Source: Streptomyces sp. SCL15-4 (GTDB taxonomy: Bacteria; Actinomycetota; Actinomycetes; Streptomycetales; Streptomycetaceae). From it: DNA of 64,000 bases. Positions within the stretch are counted from its first letter, which is position 1, and the number at the start of each line of letters is the position of its first letter. Made by a program: the position numbers and the translations under genes. This document shows, piece by piece, positions 48,740-58,440 of the stretch. The stretch covers positions 7,316,001 through 7,380,000 of the forward strand of contig NZ_JAOBTQ010000001.1 of NCBI RefSeq assembly GCF_033366695.1. The letters run 5' to 3'. The notes beneath the pieces were generated by a model that was given only the letters and a program-made list of their open reading frames with translations, was not told where the DNA came from and did not search any database.

Positions 48740-50761
48740 ATGCCGGACACCGCCCCCAGGGGCCTCACGAGGCTCGCCTTCGGCGGGGACTACAACCCCG
48801 AGCAGTGGCCGGAATCCGTCTGGCGGGAAGACATCCGGCTGATGCGGGAGGCCGGTGTCACGATGGTGAGCGTCGGCATCTTCTCCTGGGCCCTGCTGGA
48901 ACCGGCGCCCGGGGAGTACGACTTCGGCTGGCTCGACCGGGTCCTCGGCCTGCTGCACGAGGGCGGCATCCGCGTCGACCTCGGCACGCCCACCGTGGTG
49001 CCGCCCGTCTGGTTCTACCGGGCCCACCCCGAGGCCCTGCCGGTCACGGCCGACGGGGTGCGCTACGAATTCGGCTCGCGCGGCGCGATCTGCCATGGCA
49101 ACGCCGACTACCGCGCCGCCGCCGCGAACATCACCACCCGGCTCGCCGAGCGCTACGGCGACCATCCCGCGCTCGCGATGTGGCACGTCCACAACGAGTA
49201 CGGCGTCCCCGTCTCCGCCTGCTACTGCGACACCTGCGCGGCCCGCTTCCGCCACTGGCTCGCGGACACCTACGGCACGGTGGAAGGGGTCAACGAGGCC
49301 TGGGGGACGGCCTTCTGGGGCCAGCGGTACACGGATCTCGCGCAGATCAACCCGCCCCGCACCACGCCGACCGTGGGCAACCCCGGCCAGGCGCTGGACT
49401 ACCGGCGGTTCACCGACGCCACCATCCGGGAGAACTTCCGCGCCGAACGCGACATCCTGCACCGCCTCTCACCCGGCGTCCCGGTCACCACCAACTTCAT
49501 GACCGCCCTCAGCCAGTGCGACTCCATGGACTACTGGGCCTGGGGCCGCGAGGTCGACCTCGTCACCAACGACCACTACCTGATCACCGACGGCCGCCGC
49601 ACCCACGTCAACCTCGCGATGGCCGCCGACCTGACCCGCTCGGTCGCCGGCGGCGCCCCCTGGCTGCTGCTGGAACACTCCACCTCCGGCGTCAACTGGC
49701 AGCCCCGCAACCCCGCGAAGACACCGGGCCAGATGGCCCGCAACTCCCTCGCGCACGTCGCCCGCGGCTCCGAGGGCGCGATGTTCTTCCAGTGGCGCCA
49801 GTCCCGGCGCGGCGCCGAGAAGTTCCACTCCGCGATGGTCCCGCACGGCGGCACCGACACCCGCGTCTGGCGCGAGGTGGTCGAACTGGGCTCCGCCGTC
49901 GAGGCGCTGAGCGAGATCCGGGGCACCCGCACCGAGGCCGACGCGGCCATGCTGTGGGACTGGCAGTCCTGGTGGGCGCAGAACCTCGACTGGCGCCCCA
50001 GCGAGGACCACGACCCGCGCGAGCGCGCCGACTCCTTCTACGAGGCCCTCTACGACCGCCACCTCACGGTCGACTTCGCCCACCCGGAAGCCGACCTGTC
50101 CGCCTATCCCCTGGTCGTCGTGCCGGCCCTGTACCTGATGACCGAGGCCGCCGGCCGCAACGTCCGACACTACGTCGAGAACGGCGGCACGCTCGTCGTG
50201 TCGTACTTCTCCGGGATCGTGGACGAGCACGACGCCGTCCACGAGGGCGCCTATCCGGGCGCGCTGCGCGACGTCCTCGGCCTGACCGTGGAGGAGTTCT
50301 CGCCGCTGCTGAAGGACCAGCGGGTGCGGCTGACCGGCCCGGACGGAACCGGGCCGGCCGGCGACGTGTGGACCGAGTTCGTCGTCCCGCGCGGCGCCGA
50401 GACCGTGTGGCGCTACGCCGACGGGCCGGCCGCCGGCCGCCCGGCCGTCACCCGGCACCGGTCCGGCCGAGGCACCGCCTGGTACGTCTCCACCCGCCTC
50501 GACGTCCAGGGCCTGGACGCGCTGCTCGCCCGGGCGGCCGACGACGCCGGGCTCGCCCCGCGCGCCGAACTGCCGCGCGACGTCGAGGTCGTGCGCCGCA
50601 GCGGTGAGACGGGCACCTTCCTCTTCGTCATCAACCACACCGCCGGCGACACCAAGGTGCCGCTGGCGGCGCCCGGCACCGAGCTGCTGACGGGCGAGCG
50701 CGCCGCGGGCCGCCTCGCGGTCCCGGCCGGGGCCGTCCGGGTCGTGCGACTCGACGGCTGA
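48740..50761 (+). CDS. Glycoside hydrolase family 42 beta-galactosidase
   Basis: A 673-residue intracellular enzyme. E153 in WHVHNEYG is the acid/base and E312 in LLLEHSTSG the nucleophile. CYCDTC is the zinc-binding cluster common in GH42. The trimerisation and beta domains follow. It frees galactose from imported galacto-oligosaccharides. GGGAGAG lies 6-9 nt before the ATG. Divergent from the ABC operon and followed after a hairpin by the secreted galactanase, as in the Bacillus ganSPQAB locus. Confidence 0.92.
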   Translation: MPDTAPRGLTRLAFGGDYNPEQWPESVWREDIRLMREAGVTMVSVGIFSWALLEPAPGEYDFGWLDRVLGLLHEGGIRVDLGTPTVVPPVWFYRAHPEALPVTADGVRYEFGSRGAICHGNADYRAAAANITTRLAERYGDHPALAMWHVHNEYGVPVSACYCDTCAARFRHWLADTYGTVEGVNEAWGTAFWGQRYTDLAQINPPRTTPTVGNPGQALDYRRFTDATIRENFRAERDILHRLSPGVPVTTNFMTALSQCDSMDYWAWGREVDLVTNDHYLITDGRRTHVNLAMAADLTRSVAGGAPWLLLEHSTSGVNWQPRNPAKTPGQMARNSLAHVARGSEGAMFFQWRQSRRGAEKFHSAMVPHGGTDTRVWREVVELGSAVEALSEIRGTRTEADAAMLWDWQSWWAQNLDWRPSEDHDPRERADSFYEALYDRHLTVDFAHPEADLSAYPLVVVPALYLMTEAAGRNVRHYVENGGTLVVSYFSGIVDEHDAVHEGAYPGALRDVLGLTVEEFSPLLKDQRVRLTGPDGTGPAGDVWTEFVVPRGAETVWRYADGPAAGRPAVTRHRSGRGTAWYVSTRLDVQGLDALLARAADDAGLAPRAELPRDVEVVRRSGETGTFLFVINHTAGDTKVPLAAPGTELLTGERAAGRLAVPAGAVRVVRLDG

Positions 50762-50768
50762 GCCGACT

Positions 50769-50810
50769 CCCCTCCGCCCGCGCGAGCCGTGCGAGCCGCG
50801 GGCGGAGGGG
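50769..50810. terminator. 14-bp hairpin between the GH42 and GH53 genes
   Basis: CCCCTCCGCCCGCG (50769-50782) pairs perfectly with CGCGGGCGGAGGGG (50797-50810) around a 14-nt loop, 8 nt after the GH42 stop. It may end or attenuate transcription before the galactanase gene. Confidence 0.7.
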
Positions 50811-50869
50811 TCCTCCTGCGGCACCACCGCGGGAGCCTCTCCCCCCTTACGTCGAAGGGACGACGGACG

Positions 50870-52432
50870 ATGAAGTTCCATCCCAGACGCACCATCACCG
50901 CCCTGCTGCCGCCGCTCGCGGCCGCTCTCGCCCTCACCGCCCTGCCCGCCCAGACCGCCCACGCCGCGAGCACGCTCGCCAACGGCGGCTTCGAGTCCGA
51001 CGGCGCGGGCGTGGCCGCACCCGCCGGCTGGTCCGAGTACGGCGACACCGGGGCCTCCTACACCGAGGCCGGCGGCCACGGCGGCGGCTACCGACTCAGC
51101 CACTACTCGGCGTCCGCCTACAAGACGGAGACCTACCAGTACCTGTCCGGGCTGGCCAACGGGAACTACACGCTGACCGCGTGGGTGCGGTCCGGCGGCG
51201 GACAGAAGGCCGCGTACATAGCGCTCAAGAACTGCGGCGGTGCCGAACAGCGCACCGATCTGCCGGTCTCCTCCAGCGGATGGATCCGGATCGTCACGCC
51301 GGTCAACGTGACCAACAACCAGTGCACCATCAGCGTCAACAGCGACGCGAACGCGGGCAACTGGATCAACGTCGACGACCTGACCTTCACGTCCGGCACC
51401 ACGGGCACCTCCATCCACGGCGCCGACATCTCCTCCCTCGCCAAGAGCGAGGCCAAGGGCGGCGTCTACAGGACGAGTTCCGGCACCACCGGCGACGCCC
51501 TGCCCATCCTCAAGTCGTACGGCATGAACTACGCGCGCCTGAAGGTCTGGGTGAACCCCGCCGACGGCTTCAACGACAAGGCGCACGTCCTGGCGACGGC
51601 CAAGCGCGTCAAGGCCCAGGGCATGAAGCTGCTGGTCGACTTCCACTACTCGGACACCTGGGCCGACCCGGGCGCCCAGACGAAGCCGGCCGCCTGGGCG
51701 GGACATACGTACAGTCAGCTCAAGACGGACGTGTACAACCACACGTACGACGTGCTGAACGCCTTGAAGGCGCAAGGCACCACCGCCGACATGGTCCAGG
51801 TGGGCAACGAGATCAACGGCGGCATGCTGTGGTCCGAGGGATCGACGGACAACTGGACCCAGCTCGCCGGACTGATCAACTCCGGCTACAGCGCCGTCAA
51901 GGCGGTCAACTCCGCCACCCCCGTCGCGCTGCACCTGGCCAAGGGCGGGGACAAGGCCGGCACCGAGTGGTGGTTCGACAACGCGGTCGCCAACGGAGTC
52001 AGGTTCGACGTGATCGGCCTGTCGTACTACGGCTACTGGCACGGCGCGCTCTCCGACTTCCAGACCACCCTGGACGACGCGGCCGCCCGCTACGGCAAGC
52101 CGGTGTTCGTCGCCGAGACGGCCTACCCCTTCCGTCTCGACAGCGACGACGCGCTCACCAACCAGATCGACACCACCGGCGAGCTGGTCTCCGGCTACCC
52201 GGCGACCGTGGCCGGCCAGACCAAGTGGATGAACGACGTGGCGAGCATCGTGGAGGCCGTCCCCAACGGCCGCGGCCTCGGCGTCTTCTACTGGGAGGCC
52301 ACCTGGACCGCCGTCACCGGCAACGGCTGGGACCCCGCGGACGCCGGCTCCGGCAACGGCTGGGAGAACCAGGCCCTCTTCGGCTACGACGACAAGGCGC
52401 TCAACTCCCTGACGTGGTTCAGCCACCGCTGA
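50870..52432 (+). CDS. Secreted arabinogalactan endo-beta-1,4-galactanase, GH53
   Basis: A 520-residue exported enzyme. The signal peptide runs 1 to about 34 (ending AQTAHA). A carbohydrate-binding beta-sandwich covers about 35-170 (NGGFESDGAG, WINVDDLTF). The GH53 barrel covers about 175-520 with acid/base E314 in QVGNEING and nucleophile E416 in FVAETAYP, plus LLVDFHYSDTWADP. It cuts galactan outside the cell to oligosaccharides that the neighbouring ABC system imports. GAAGGGA precedes the ATG. Confidence 0.93.
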   Translation: MKFHPRRTITALLPPLAAALALTALPAQTAHAASTLANGGFESDGAGVAAPAGWSEYGDTGASYTEAGGHGGGYRLSHYSASAYKTETYQYLSGLANGNYTLTAWVRSGGGQKAAYIALKNCGGAEQRTDLPVSSSGWIRIVTPVNVTNNQCTISVNSDANAGNWINVDDLTFTSGTTGTSIHGADISSLAKSEAKGGVYRTSSGTTGDALPILKSYGMNYARLKVWVNPADGFNDKAHVLATAKRVKAQGMKLLVDFHYSDTWADPGAQTKPAAWAGHTYSQLKTDVYNHTYDVLNALKAQGTTADMVQVGNEINGGMLWSEGSTDNWTQLAGLINSGYSAVKAVNSATPVALHLAKGGDKAGTEWWFDNAVANGVRFDVIGLSYYGYWHGALSDFQTTLDDAAARYGKPVFVAETAYPFRLDSDDALTNQIDTTGELVSGYPATVAGQTKWMNDVASIVEAVPNGRGLGVFYWEATWTAVTGNGWDPADAGSGNGWENQALFGYDDKALNSLTWFSHR

Positions 52433-52446
52433 ACCACGGCGACGGA

Positions 52447-52472
52447 GCCCGGCCGCCACGCGGCGGCCGGGC
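52447..52472. terminator. 11-bp hairpin terminator after the galactanase gene
   Basis: GCCCGGCCGCC (52447-52457) pairs perfectly with GGCGGCCGGGC (52462-52472) around the loop ACGC, 14 nt after the stop. Confidence 0.75.
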
Positions 52473-52622
52473 GCCCGCCACGGGCCTGGGGCGTTACACG
52501 CCGCCCCGGGCCCGCGGCCGTCCGGTACCGGACAACGGCCGCGGAGTCCCGGACGCGGTGGCGTCGCCCGGGCCATTGTGGGAACACTGCGTACGAGGAG
52601 GCCGGGGACGGGAGGCGGACGG

Positions 52623-52922
52623 ATGACGGTGACCTCGCCGGGGACTCCCACGGGCCGGATACGGCACACCGTCCTGGAGTGGCTCAAGGACCCGGCGGCC
52701 CACTTCCCCGCCGGACGCCACCGCGACCTCGCCGCCACCGGCGTCACCGCGCGCGCCGTCGCCGCCAAGCTGGACCTGCCCCCGCGCACCGTGCGCGCCC
52801 ACCTCGACTTCCTCGCCCGCCTCGGCGTCCTGCGCACCCGCCGGATCCGCTGCCGCGTCCACTACCGGCGCGACGAGATCCGCATCGCCGAGGTGGCCAG
52901 GCTGTTCGAGAAGGGCTGGTGA
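52623..52922 (+). CDS. Small winged-helix DNA-binding protein
   Basis: A 99-residue ArsR-like protein: IRHTVLEWLKDPAAHFP, then VTARAVAAKLDLPPRTVRAH and the wing RCRVHYRRDEIRI. It ends 15 nt before the SMP-30-like gene and may regulate it. ATG 52623 follows GGGAGGCGG. Confidence 0.78.
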   Translation: MTVTSPGTPTGRIRHTVLEWLKDPAAHFPAGRHRDLAATGVTARAVAAKLDLPPRTVRAHLDFLARLGVLRTRRIRCRVHYRRDEIRIAEVARLFEKGW

Positions 52923-52937
52923 CGGAGGTGTACGCCC

Positions 52938-53933
52938 GTGACGACCGCGCGGCACGGTGAGAAGGTGGCGCCGATGGACGAACCCGCGGACCTCGTGCCG
53001 CTGCACTACGTCTCCCTGGGCGGCCGCGGTCCCGAGGACGTCGTCCCCGACCCGCACGGGCGCGTGCTGACCGGAGTGGCCGACGGGCGCATCCTCCGCG
53101 TCCACCACCTCGGCGATCCGCGCACGGCCCGCGCCGAGGTGGTGGCCCGCACCGGCGGCCGCCCCCTCGGCCTGGAACTCCTCCCGGACGGCGACCTGGT
53201 GGTGTGCGACGCCGAACGCGGCCTGTTGCGCGTACGCCCGGACGACGGCACGGTCCGCGTCCTCGCCGACTCGGTGGCGGGGGAGCGGCTCCGCTTCTGC
53301 AGCAACGCCGTCGCCCTCCCCGACGGCACCCTGTACTTCACCGTCTCCAGCCGCCGCTACCCGCACGAGCGGTGGATCGGCGACATCGTCGAGCACACCG
53401 GCACCGGACGCCTCCTGCGGCTGCCCCCGCAGGGCGGCGAGCCCGAGGTGCTGCTGGAGGGTCTCGCGTTCGCCAACGGCCTCGCCCTCGCGGCCGACGG
53501 CTCCTTCCTGATCGTCGCCGAGACCGGCGCCTGCCGGCTCCTGCGCTACCGGCTCACCGGCCCCCGCGCCGGCCACGCCGAACCCCTGGCCGACCTCCCC
53601 GGCATGCCGGACAACCTCTGGCGCGAGGGCCCCGACGGCCCCGTCTGGGCCGCCCTGGCCAGCCCCCGCGTCCCCGCGCTGCGCCTGCTGCACCGCACCG
53701 CGCCGGCCGTCCGCCGCGCCGCCGCCCGGGCCGCCGTGCACCTGCCGTACCGCCCGAGCGGGACCGCCGGTGTCGTCGCCGTGGACGACGAGGGCCGCGT
53801 CGTCCACCACCTCGCCCGCCGCCGCTCCGGCTTCCGCATGGTCACCAGCGTCTGCGCCACCGGCGACCACCTGGTGCTGGGCAGCTTCCTGGCGCCCGGG
53901 GTCGCGGTCTGCGCCCGGCCCGCCGCCCGCTGA
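52938..53933 (+). CDS. SMP-30/gluconolactonase/strictosidine synthase-like beta-propeller protein
   Basis: A 331-residue protein of six-bladed propeller type: GGRGPEDVVPDPHGRVLTGV, GLELLPDGDLVVCD, SNAVALPDGTLYFT and PDNLWREGPDGPVW are its repeats. Members hydrolyse lactones or esters; Trp-rich strictosidine-synthase-like relatives exist. GTG 52938 has GGAGG 9 nt upstream; ATG 52974 is possible and removes 12 residues. Cytosolic. Confidence 0.83.
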   Translation: MTTARHGEKVAPMDEPADLVPLHYVSLGGRGPEDVVPDPHGRVLTGVADGRILRVHHLGDPRTARAEVVARTGGRPLGLELLPDGDLVVCDAERGLLRVRPDDGTVRVLADSVAGERLRFCSNAVALPDGTLYFTVSSRRYPHERWIGDIVEHTGTGRLLRLPPQGGEPEVLLEGLAFANGLALAADGSFLIVAETGACRLLRYRLTGPRAGHAEPLADLPGMPDNLWREGPDGPVWAALASPRVPALRLLHRTAPAVRRAAARAAVHLPYRPSGTAGVVAVDDEGRVVHHLARRRSGFRMVTSVCATGDHLVLGSFLAPGVAVCARPAAR

Positions 53934-54003
53934 CCCGGCGGTAGGCTGGGTTGCGGCCTTGATCGCCCGACGGGGCACGGGCCGGCGAAGGAGACGCGAA
54001 TCC

Positions 54004-54465
54004 ATGACAGCCCCGGAGACGGAGACCCGCGGCGTCCGCCCCGCACCACCCCGGCGGCCCGAGTGGCGTACGCAGGCGCCCGTCGTCGCGGCCGTGGCGG
54101 CCGGCGGCGCGCTCGGCGCGACGGCCCGCTACGCGCTCACGCTCGCCTGGCCCACACCTTTCGGCCACTTCCCCTGGGCGACCTTCTGGACCAACGTCTC
54201 CGGCTGCGCCGCCATGGGCGTCCTCATGGTGCTCGTCACCGACGTGTGGGCCGCCCACCGCCTGCTGCGGCCGTTCCTCGGCACCGGTGTGCTCGGCGGC
54301 TACACCACCTTCTCCACCTACGCGGTCGACATCCGCCAGCTGACCGGCGCCGGCCGCCCGGGCCCGGCACTGGCCTATCTCGCCGCGACGCTGTGCGCGG
54401 CCCTCGCGGCGGTGTGGCTGGCCTCGGCCGCCACCCGCCGGGTCCTCGCCGGGAGGCAGCGATGA
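54004..54465 (+). CDS. crcB: Fluoride channel subunit CrcB/Fluc (first copy)
   Basis: A 153-residue membrane protein with four helices, including [25 protein letters not shown] and [11 protein letters not shown], the Fluc pore motifs. It exports fluoride as a dual-topology or paired channel. It overlaps the DUF190 gene (ATGA), and a second crcB follows, so two homologues form the channel. I see no clear fluoride riboswitch in the 70 bp upstream. Confidence 0.9.
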   Translation: MTAPETETRGVRPAPPRRPEWRTQAPVVAAVAAGGALGATARYALTLAWPTPFGHFPWATFWTNVSGCAAMGVLMVLVTDVWAAHRLLRPFLGTGVLGGYTTFSTYAVDIRQLTGAGRPGPALAYLAATLCAALAAVWLASAATRRVLAGRQR

Positions 54466-54842
54466 TCCCATCGACCGGCCGCGCGCTGCGGCTGACCGTC
54501 TACGCCGGCGAGAACGCCACCTGGCACCACCGGCCCCTCTACGCCGAGATCGTGCACCGCGCGCACGCCGCCGGACTCGCCGGCGCCAGCGTCTTCCGCG
54601 GCATCGAGGGCTACGGCGCCTCCTTGCGCATCCACACCTGCCGCCTGCTCTCGCTGAGCGAGGACCTGCCGGTCGCGGTGGTCGTGGTGGACACCGAGGA
54701 GCGGATCCGGGCCTTCCTGCCCCGGCTCGGCGAACTGGTGGACGGCCGCCTGGTGACCCTGGACACGTGCGAGACCGTCCGGTGGACGGAGCCCTCCCGC
54801 AGCCCGGACGAAGCGGACCCGGAGGGTAAGAAGTCGTTGTGA
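54462..54842 (+). CDS. DUF190 protein between two crcB genes
   Basis: A 126-residue PII-like soluble protein: [35 protein letters not shown] and [17 protein letters not shown]190 proteins often accompany CrcB and may modulate it. Both ends overlap the channel genes. Confidence 0.87.
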   Translation: MIPSTGRALRLTVYAGENATWHHRPLYAEIVHRAHAAGLAGASVFRGIEGYGASLRIHTCRLLSLSEDLPVAVVVVDTEERIRAFLPRLGELVDGRLVTLDTCETVRWTEPSRSPDEADPEGKKSL

Positions 54843-55213
54843 ACTGGCTGCTGGTCGTCGCGGGCGCCATGGTCGGCGCCCCCTTGCGCTATCTCACCGA
54901 CCGCGCCGTGCAGGCCCGGCACGACTCGGTCTTCCCGTGGGGCACCTTCGTGGTGAACGTCGTCGGCTGCCTGGTCCTCGGCCTGGTCACGGGCGCCGCC
55001 TCCGCCGGCGCGGCCGGTCCCCACCTGCGGCTCCTGCTGGGCACCGGGCTGTGCGGCGCGCTGACGACGTACTCGACGTTCTCCTACGAGACCCTCAGGC
55101 TGACCGAGGCCGGCTCCGGGCTCTACGCTGCCGGGAACGTCGTGGCGAGTGTGGCGGCGGGGCTCGCCGCGGCTTTCACCGGAGTCTCACTCGCCGGGCT
55201 CCTGTGGGCCTAG
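54839..55213 (+). CDS. crcB: Fluoride channel subunit CrcB/Fluc (second copy)
   Basis: A 124-residue four-helix membrane protein with [23 protein letters not shown] and [14 protein letters not shown]. The GTG overlaps the DUF190 stop. Pairs with the first copy to form the fluoride channel. Confidence 0.9.
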   Translation: MNWLLVVAGAMVGAPLRYLTDRAVQARHDSVFPWGTFVVNVVGCLVLGLVTGAASAGAAGPHLRLLLGTGLCGALTTYSTFSYETLRLTEAGSGLYAAGNVVASVAAGLAAAFTGVSLAGLLWA

Positions 55214-55234
55214 GCGCTTGCCGCGCGGCCCGGA

Positions 55235-55254
55235 ACAGTGAGTACTGTCTACAG
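55235..55254. promoter_or_regulatory. Dyad symmetries in the uppP leader
   Basis: ACAGT-GAGT-ACTGT (55235-55248) and the overlapping CTGT-CT-ACAG (55245-55254) form perfect short palindromes, 36 nt before the uppP ATG. They could be operator half-sites; no regulator is known. Confidence 0.4.
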
Positions 55255-55289
55255 CACTGTCGACCAACCCTTCCCCAGAACTGGATCCC

Positions 55290-56126
55290 ATGAGCGCCAT
55301 CTCCGTCGGTCAGGCCGTCGTCCTCGGAGTAGTCGAGGGGGTGACCGAGTTCCTCCCGGTGTCCTCCACCGGTCACCTCAAGATCGCCGAAGGGCTCATG
55401 GACATCCCCGTCGACGACAAGTCCGTCGTCGGATTCTCCGCCGTCATCCAGGTCGGCGCCATCGCCGCCGTGCTCGTGTACTTCCTCAAGGACATCCGGC
55501 GGATCGTCACCGCCTGGTTCCGCGGCCTGGCCCACCGCGAGGAGCGCTACCACCACGACTACAAGTTCGCCTGGTGGGTGATCGCCGCCACCATCCCCAT
55601 CGTGGTGGTGGGCCTCGCCGCCAAGCCGCTGATCGACGGCCCGCTCGCCTCCCTGTGGGTGGTCGCCGGCTCCCTGATCATCGGTTCCGGCGTGATGTGG
55701 GCCGCCGACCAGATGGGCCGGCACAAGCGCGGCGAGGACGACACGTCGTTCAAGGACGCGATGTGGGTCGGCTGCTCGCAGATCCTCGCCCTGCTCTTCC
55801 CCGGCTTCTCCCGCTCCGGCGCCACCATGTCCACCGCGCTCATCCTGGACCTGGACCGCGTCGCCGCCACCCGGCTGTCCTTCTTCCTCGGCATCCCCGC
55901 CCTGACCGGCGCCGGCCTGTACGAGCTGAAGGACGCCCTCGGCGCGGGGGTCGGCGCCGCCCCGCTCGCCGTCGGCACGATCGTGTCGTTCCTCGTCGCC
56001 TACGCCTCCATCGCCTGGCTGCTGAAGTTCGTCGCCAAGCACTCCTTCAACGCCTTCGTGATCTACCGGATCGTCATCGGCGTGCTCCTGCTCGGCCTGC
56101 TCGGCACCGGCACGCTGGCCGGCTGA
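55290..56126 (+). CDS. uppP: Undecaprenyl-diphosphatase UppP
   Basis: A 278-residue integral membrane enzyme. Signature motifs are EGVTEFLPVSSTGH near the N-terminus and FPGFSRSGATMS in the second half. It removes phosphate from undecaprenyl diphosphate to recycle the peptidoglycan lipid carrier and gives bacitracin tolerance. ATG 55290. It is followed by a perfect hairpin terminator. Confidence 0.95.
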   Translation: MSAISVGQAVVLGVVEGVTEFLPVSSTGHLKIAEGLMDIPVDDKSVVGFSAVIQVGAIAAVLVYFLKDIRRIVTAWFRGLAHREERYHHDYKFAWWVIAATIPIVVVGLAAKPLIDGPLASLWVVAGSLIIGSGVMWAADQMGRHKRGEDDTSFKDAMWVGCSQILALLFPGFSRSGATMSTALILDLDRVAATRLSFFLGIPALTGAGLYELKDALGAGVGAAPLAVGTIVSFLVAYASIAWLLKFVAKHSFNAFVIYRIVIGVLLLGLLGTGTLAG

Positions 56127-56145
56127 ACCGACACCGCTGATCACG

Positions 56146-56186
56146 CACGGGGTGCGGATGCCCGTATTCAGGCGCCGCACCCCGTG
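56146..56186 (+). terminator. 12-bp hairpin terminator after uppP
   Basis: CACGGGGTGCGG (56146-56157) pairs perfectly with CCGCACCCCGTG (56175-56186), 20 nt after the uppP stop and before the GntR promoter. Confidence 0.75.
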
Positions 56187-56207
56187 AATCGTCTCTTGCC
56201 CGACGCC

Positions 56208-56237
56208 TTGACAGGGTCCGCCCGCACCCCGCAGGAT
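56208..56237 (+). promoter_or_regulatory. Candidate promoter giving a leaderless GntR transcript
   Basis: TTGACA (56208-56213), an 18-nt spacer and CAGGAT (56232-56237). Transcription would begin about 56244-56245, at the GTG itself. No ribosome-binding site precedes the GTG, consistent with leaderless translation. Confidence 0.5.
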
Positions 56238-56244
56238 CGCTCCC

Positions 56245-56979
56245 GTGAACCTGTCAGACAGCCAGACAGGTGGTCCCGTCCCCCGGCGTGTCAGCGCCAT
56301 GGAAGCGGTGCTCGACCACCTCCGCCGCGCCATCGAGGGCGGCCGGTACGCCATCGGCGACAAGCTCCCCTCCGAAGCCGAGCTGTGCCGCACCCTGGAG
56401 GTGTCCCGGCCGGTGCTCCGCGAGGCGCTGCGCGCTCTGCAGACCATGGGGCTCACGGTCTCCCGCACCGGCAAGGGCACCTTCGTCGTGGCGAACACCG
56501 TGGAGGACCCCACCTTCGGCGACTACGCGGCCAGCGACCTGCTGGAGGTGCGCCGCCACATCGAGATCCCGGTCGCCGGCTACGCGGCGCTGCGCCGCAC
56601 CCCGGAGAACCTGGACCACCTGGCCCATCTGCTCGACCGCATGGAGCGGGAGACGGACACCACCGCCTGGGTCGCGATGGACACCCTCTTCCACCTCGCC
56701 GTGGCCGAGGCCGCCCAGAACCCGGTCTTCCGCCGGGTCATCGAGGAGATCCGCGACGCACTGGCGCGTCAGTCGGCCTTCCTCAACGAGCTGGGCGGAC
56801 GCCGCGAGCAGTCCAACCGGGAGCACCGGGCGATCGTCGAGGCGCTGGCCGACGGCAGCGAGCACGACGCGGTGGCGGCCATGAGCCACCACCTGGACCG
56901 CGTCGAGACGACCCTCACCGACATCGTGCGTCCCCAGCGGACGGACGACCCCCCGACGGAAGGCGGAGCCGAGGCGTGA
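56245..56979 (+). CDS. GntR/FadR-family regulator of the asparagine-aspartate cluster
   Basis: A 244-residue regulator. The winged helix has [21 protein letters not shown] and TGKGTFVV. The all-helical FCD domain (about 95-225) has a metal-site pattern with [24 protein letters not shown] and EHRAIVEAL. It likely senses aspartate, asparagine or a related acid. Its stop overlaps the permease GTG. A 23-bp palindrome lies over its first codons, implying autorepression. Confidence 0.87.
   Translation: MNLSDSQTGGPVPRRVSAMEAVLDHLRRAIEGGRYAIGDKLPSEAELCRTLEVSRPVLREALRALQTMGLTVSRTGKGTFVVANTVEDPTFGDYAASDLLEVRRHIEIPVAGYAALRRTPENLDHLAHLLDRMERETDTTAWVAMDTLFHLAVAEAAQNPVFRRVIEEIRDALARQSAFLNELGGRREQSNREHRAIVEALADGSEHDAVAAMSHHLDRVETTLTDIVRPQRTDDPPTEGGAEA
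56249..56271. promoter_or_regulatory. Operator-like palindrome at the GntR start
   Basis: ACCTGTC (56249-56255) and GACAGGT (56265-56271) are perfect arms, with an inner palindrome CTGTC-A-GACAG (56251-56261). It begins two bases after the start codon and covers codons 2-9, so binding would block transcription start and elongation of the operon. Confidence 0.6.
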
Positions 56980-58415
56980 GCGAACAGCATCTCGAGGACG
57001 ACACGCGCCCCTCGTCCGGTCATGTCGACGCCGGAGACGCCGGCTACAGCAAGGGCCTGAAGCACCGGCACGTCAACATGATCGCCATCGGCGGGGCCAT
57101 CGGCACCGGCCTGTTCCTCGGCGCCGGCGGCCGGCTCGCCGACGCCGGACCCTCCCTCTTCCTCGCCTACGCGGTCTGCGGCGTCTTCGCCTTCCTGGTC
57201 GTGCGCGCCCTCGGCGAACTCGTGCTGTACCGCCCGTCCTCCGGTGCCTTCGTGTCCTACGCCCGGGAGTTCCTGGGCGAGAAGGGCGCCTACACCGCGG
57301 GCTGGATGTACTTCCTCAACTGGGCGACGACCGGTATCGCCGACATCACGGCGGTCGCCACCTACACCCACTACTGGGGCATGTTCTCCGACATCCCGCA
57401 GTGGTTGATCGCGTTGATCGCCCTCGCGGTCGTGCTGACCGGCAACCTCATATCGGTCAAGATCTTCGGCGAACTGGAGTTCTGGTTCGCGATCGTCAAG
57501 GTCGGCGCGCTCCTCGTGTTCATGTGCATCGGCATCTACCTGCTCATCACCCGGCACCCGGTCGACGGCCACCATCCCGGCCCCGCCCTGATCACCGACA
57601 ACGGCGGTCTCTTCCCGCACGGCCTGCTGCCCATGCTGCTGATCATCCAGGGCGTCGTCTTCGCCTACGCCTCCGTCGAACTGGTCGGCGTCGCCGCCGG
57701 CGAGACCGAGAACCCCGAGAAGATCATGCCGAAGGCGATCAACTCGATCATGTGGCGGGTGGGCCTGTTCTACGTCGGCTCGGTCGTCCTGCTGTCGATG
57801 CTGCTGCCGTGGAGCAAGTACTCCGCCGGCGAGAGCCCCTTCGTCACGGTCCTGTCGAACATCGGCGTCCCGGCGGCCGGCGGCGTGATGAACCTGGTCG
57901 TCCTCACCGCGGCCCTGTCGTCGCTGAACTCCGGCCTGTACTCCACCGGCCGCATCCTGCGCTCCATGGCGATGAGCGGCTCCGCCCCGGCGTTCACCGC
58001 CCGCATGAGCCGCAGCCAGGTCCCGTACGGCGGCATCCTGCTCACCAGCGGCATGTGCGTGCTCGGCGTCGGCCTGAACTACGTGGTCCCCGCCGACGCG
58101 TTCGAGATCGTGCTCAACTTCGCGGCGATCGCCATCCTCGCCACCTGGGCCATGATCATGGTCTGCCACCTGCTCTTCTGGCGGAAGACGCGAGCGGGCG
58201 ACCTGTCCCGGCCGGCCTACCGGCTGCCGGGCTCCCCCTGGACCGAACTCGTGACGCTGGCGTTCCTCGCCTCCGTCGTGGTCCTCATGTACGCCGACGG
58301 CGGCGCCAGTCGCACCACCGTGCTCTGTCTGCCGCTGATCGTCGCGGCGCTGGTCGCGGGCTGGTACGCCGTCCGCCCCCGCGTGAACCGCACCTCCACC
58401 GGCGCCGGCGCGTGA
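56976..58415 (+). CDS. Amino acid permease, L-asparagine (AnsP)-like APC family
   Basis: A 479-residue transporter with twelve helices. [20 protein letters not shown] is the APC signature, and [19 protein letters not shown] follows. The family includes AnsP and other amino acid/proton symporters. Overlaps the GntR stop by 4 nt and precedes asparaginase, so asparagine is the likely substrate. Confidence 0.88.
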   Translation: MSEQHLEDDTRPSSGHVDAGDAGYSKGLKHRHVNMIAIGGAIGTGLFLGAGGRLADAGPSLFLAYAVCGVFAFLVVRALGELVLYRPSSGAFVSYAREFLGEKGAYTAGWMYFLNWATTGIADITAVATYTHYWGMFSDIPQWLIALIALAVVLTGNLISVKIFGELEFWFAIVKVGALLVFMCIGIYLLITRHPVDGHHPGPALITDNGGLFPHGLLPMLLIIQGVVFAYASVELVGVAAGETENPEKIMPKAINSIMWRVGLFYVGSVVLLSMLLPWSKYSAGESPFVTVLSNIGVPAAGGVMNLVVLTAALSSLNSGLYSTGRILRSMAMSGSAPAFTARMSRSQVPYGGILLTSGMCVLGVGLNYVVPADAFEIVLNFAAIAILATWAMIMVCHLLFWRKTRAGDLSRPAYRLPGSPWTELVTLAFLASVVVLMYADGGASRTTVLCLPLIVAALVAGWYAVRPRVNRTSTGAGA

Positions 58416-58440
58416 CCCGCGTCCGGCCGACCCCGACCCC

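Noticed and set aside
53934..54003. Fluoride riboswitch before crcB
   Set aside because: The 70-bp leader lacks a convincing match to the crcB RNA motif that I can see by eye.
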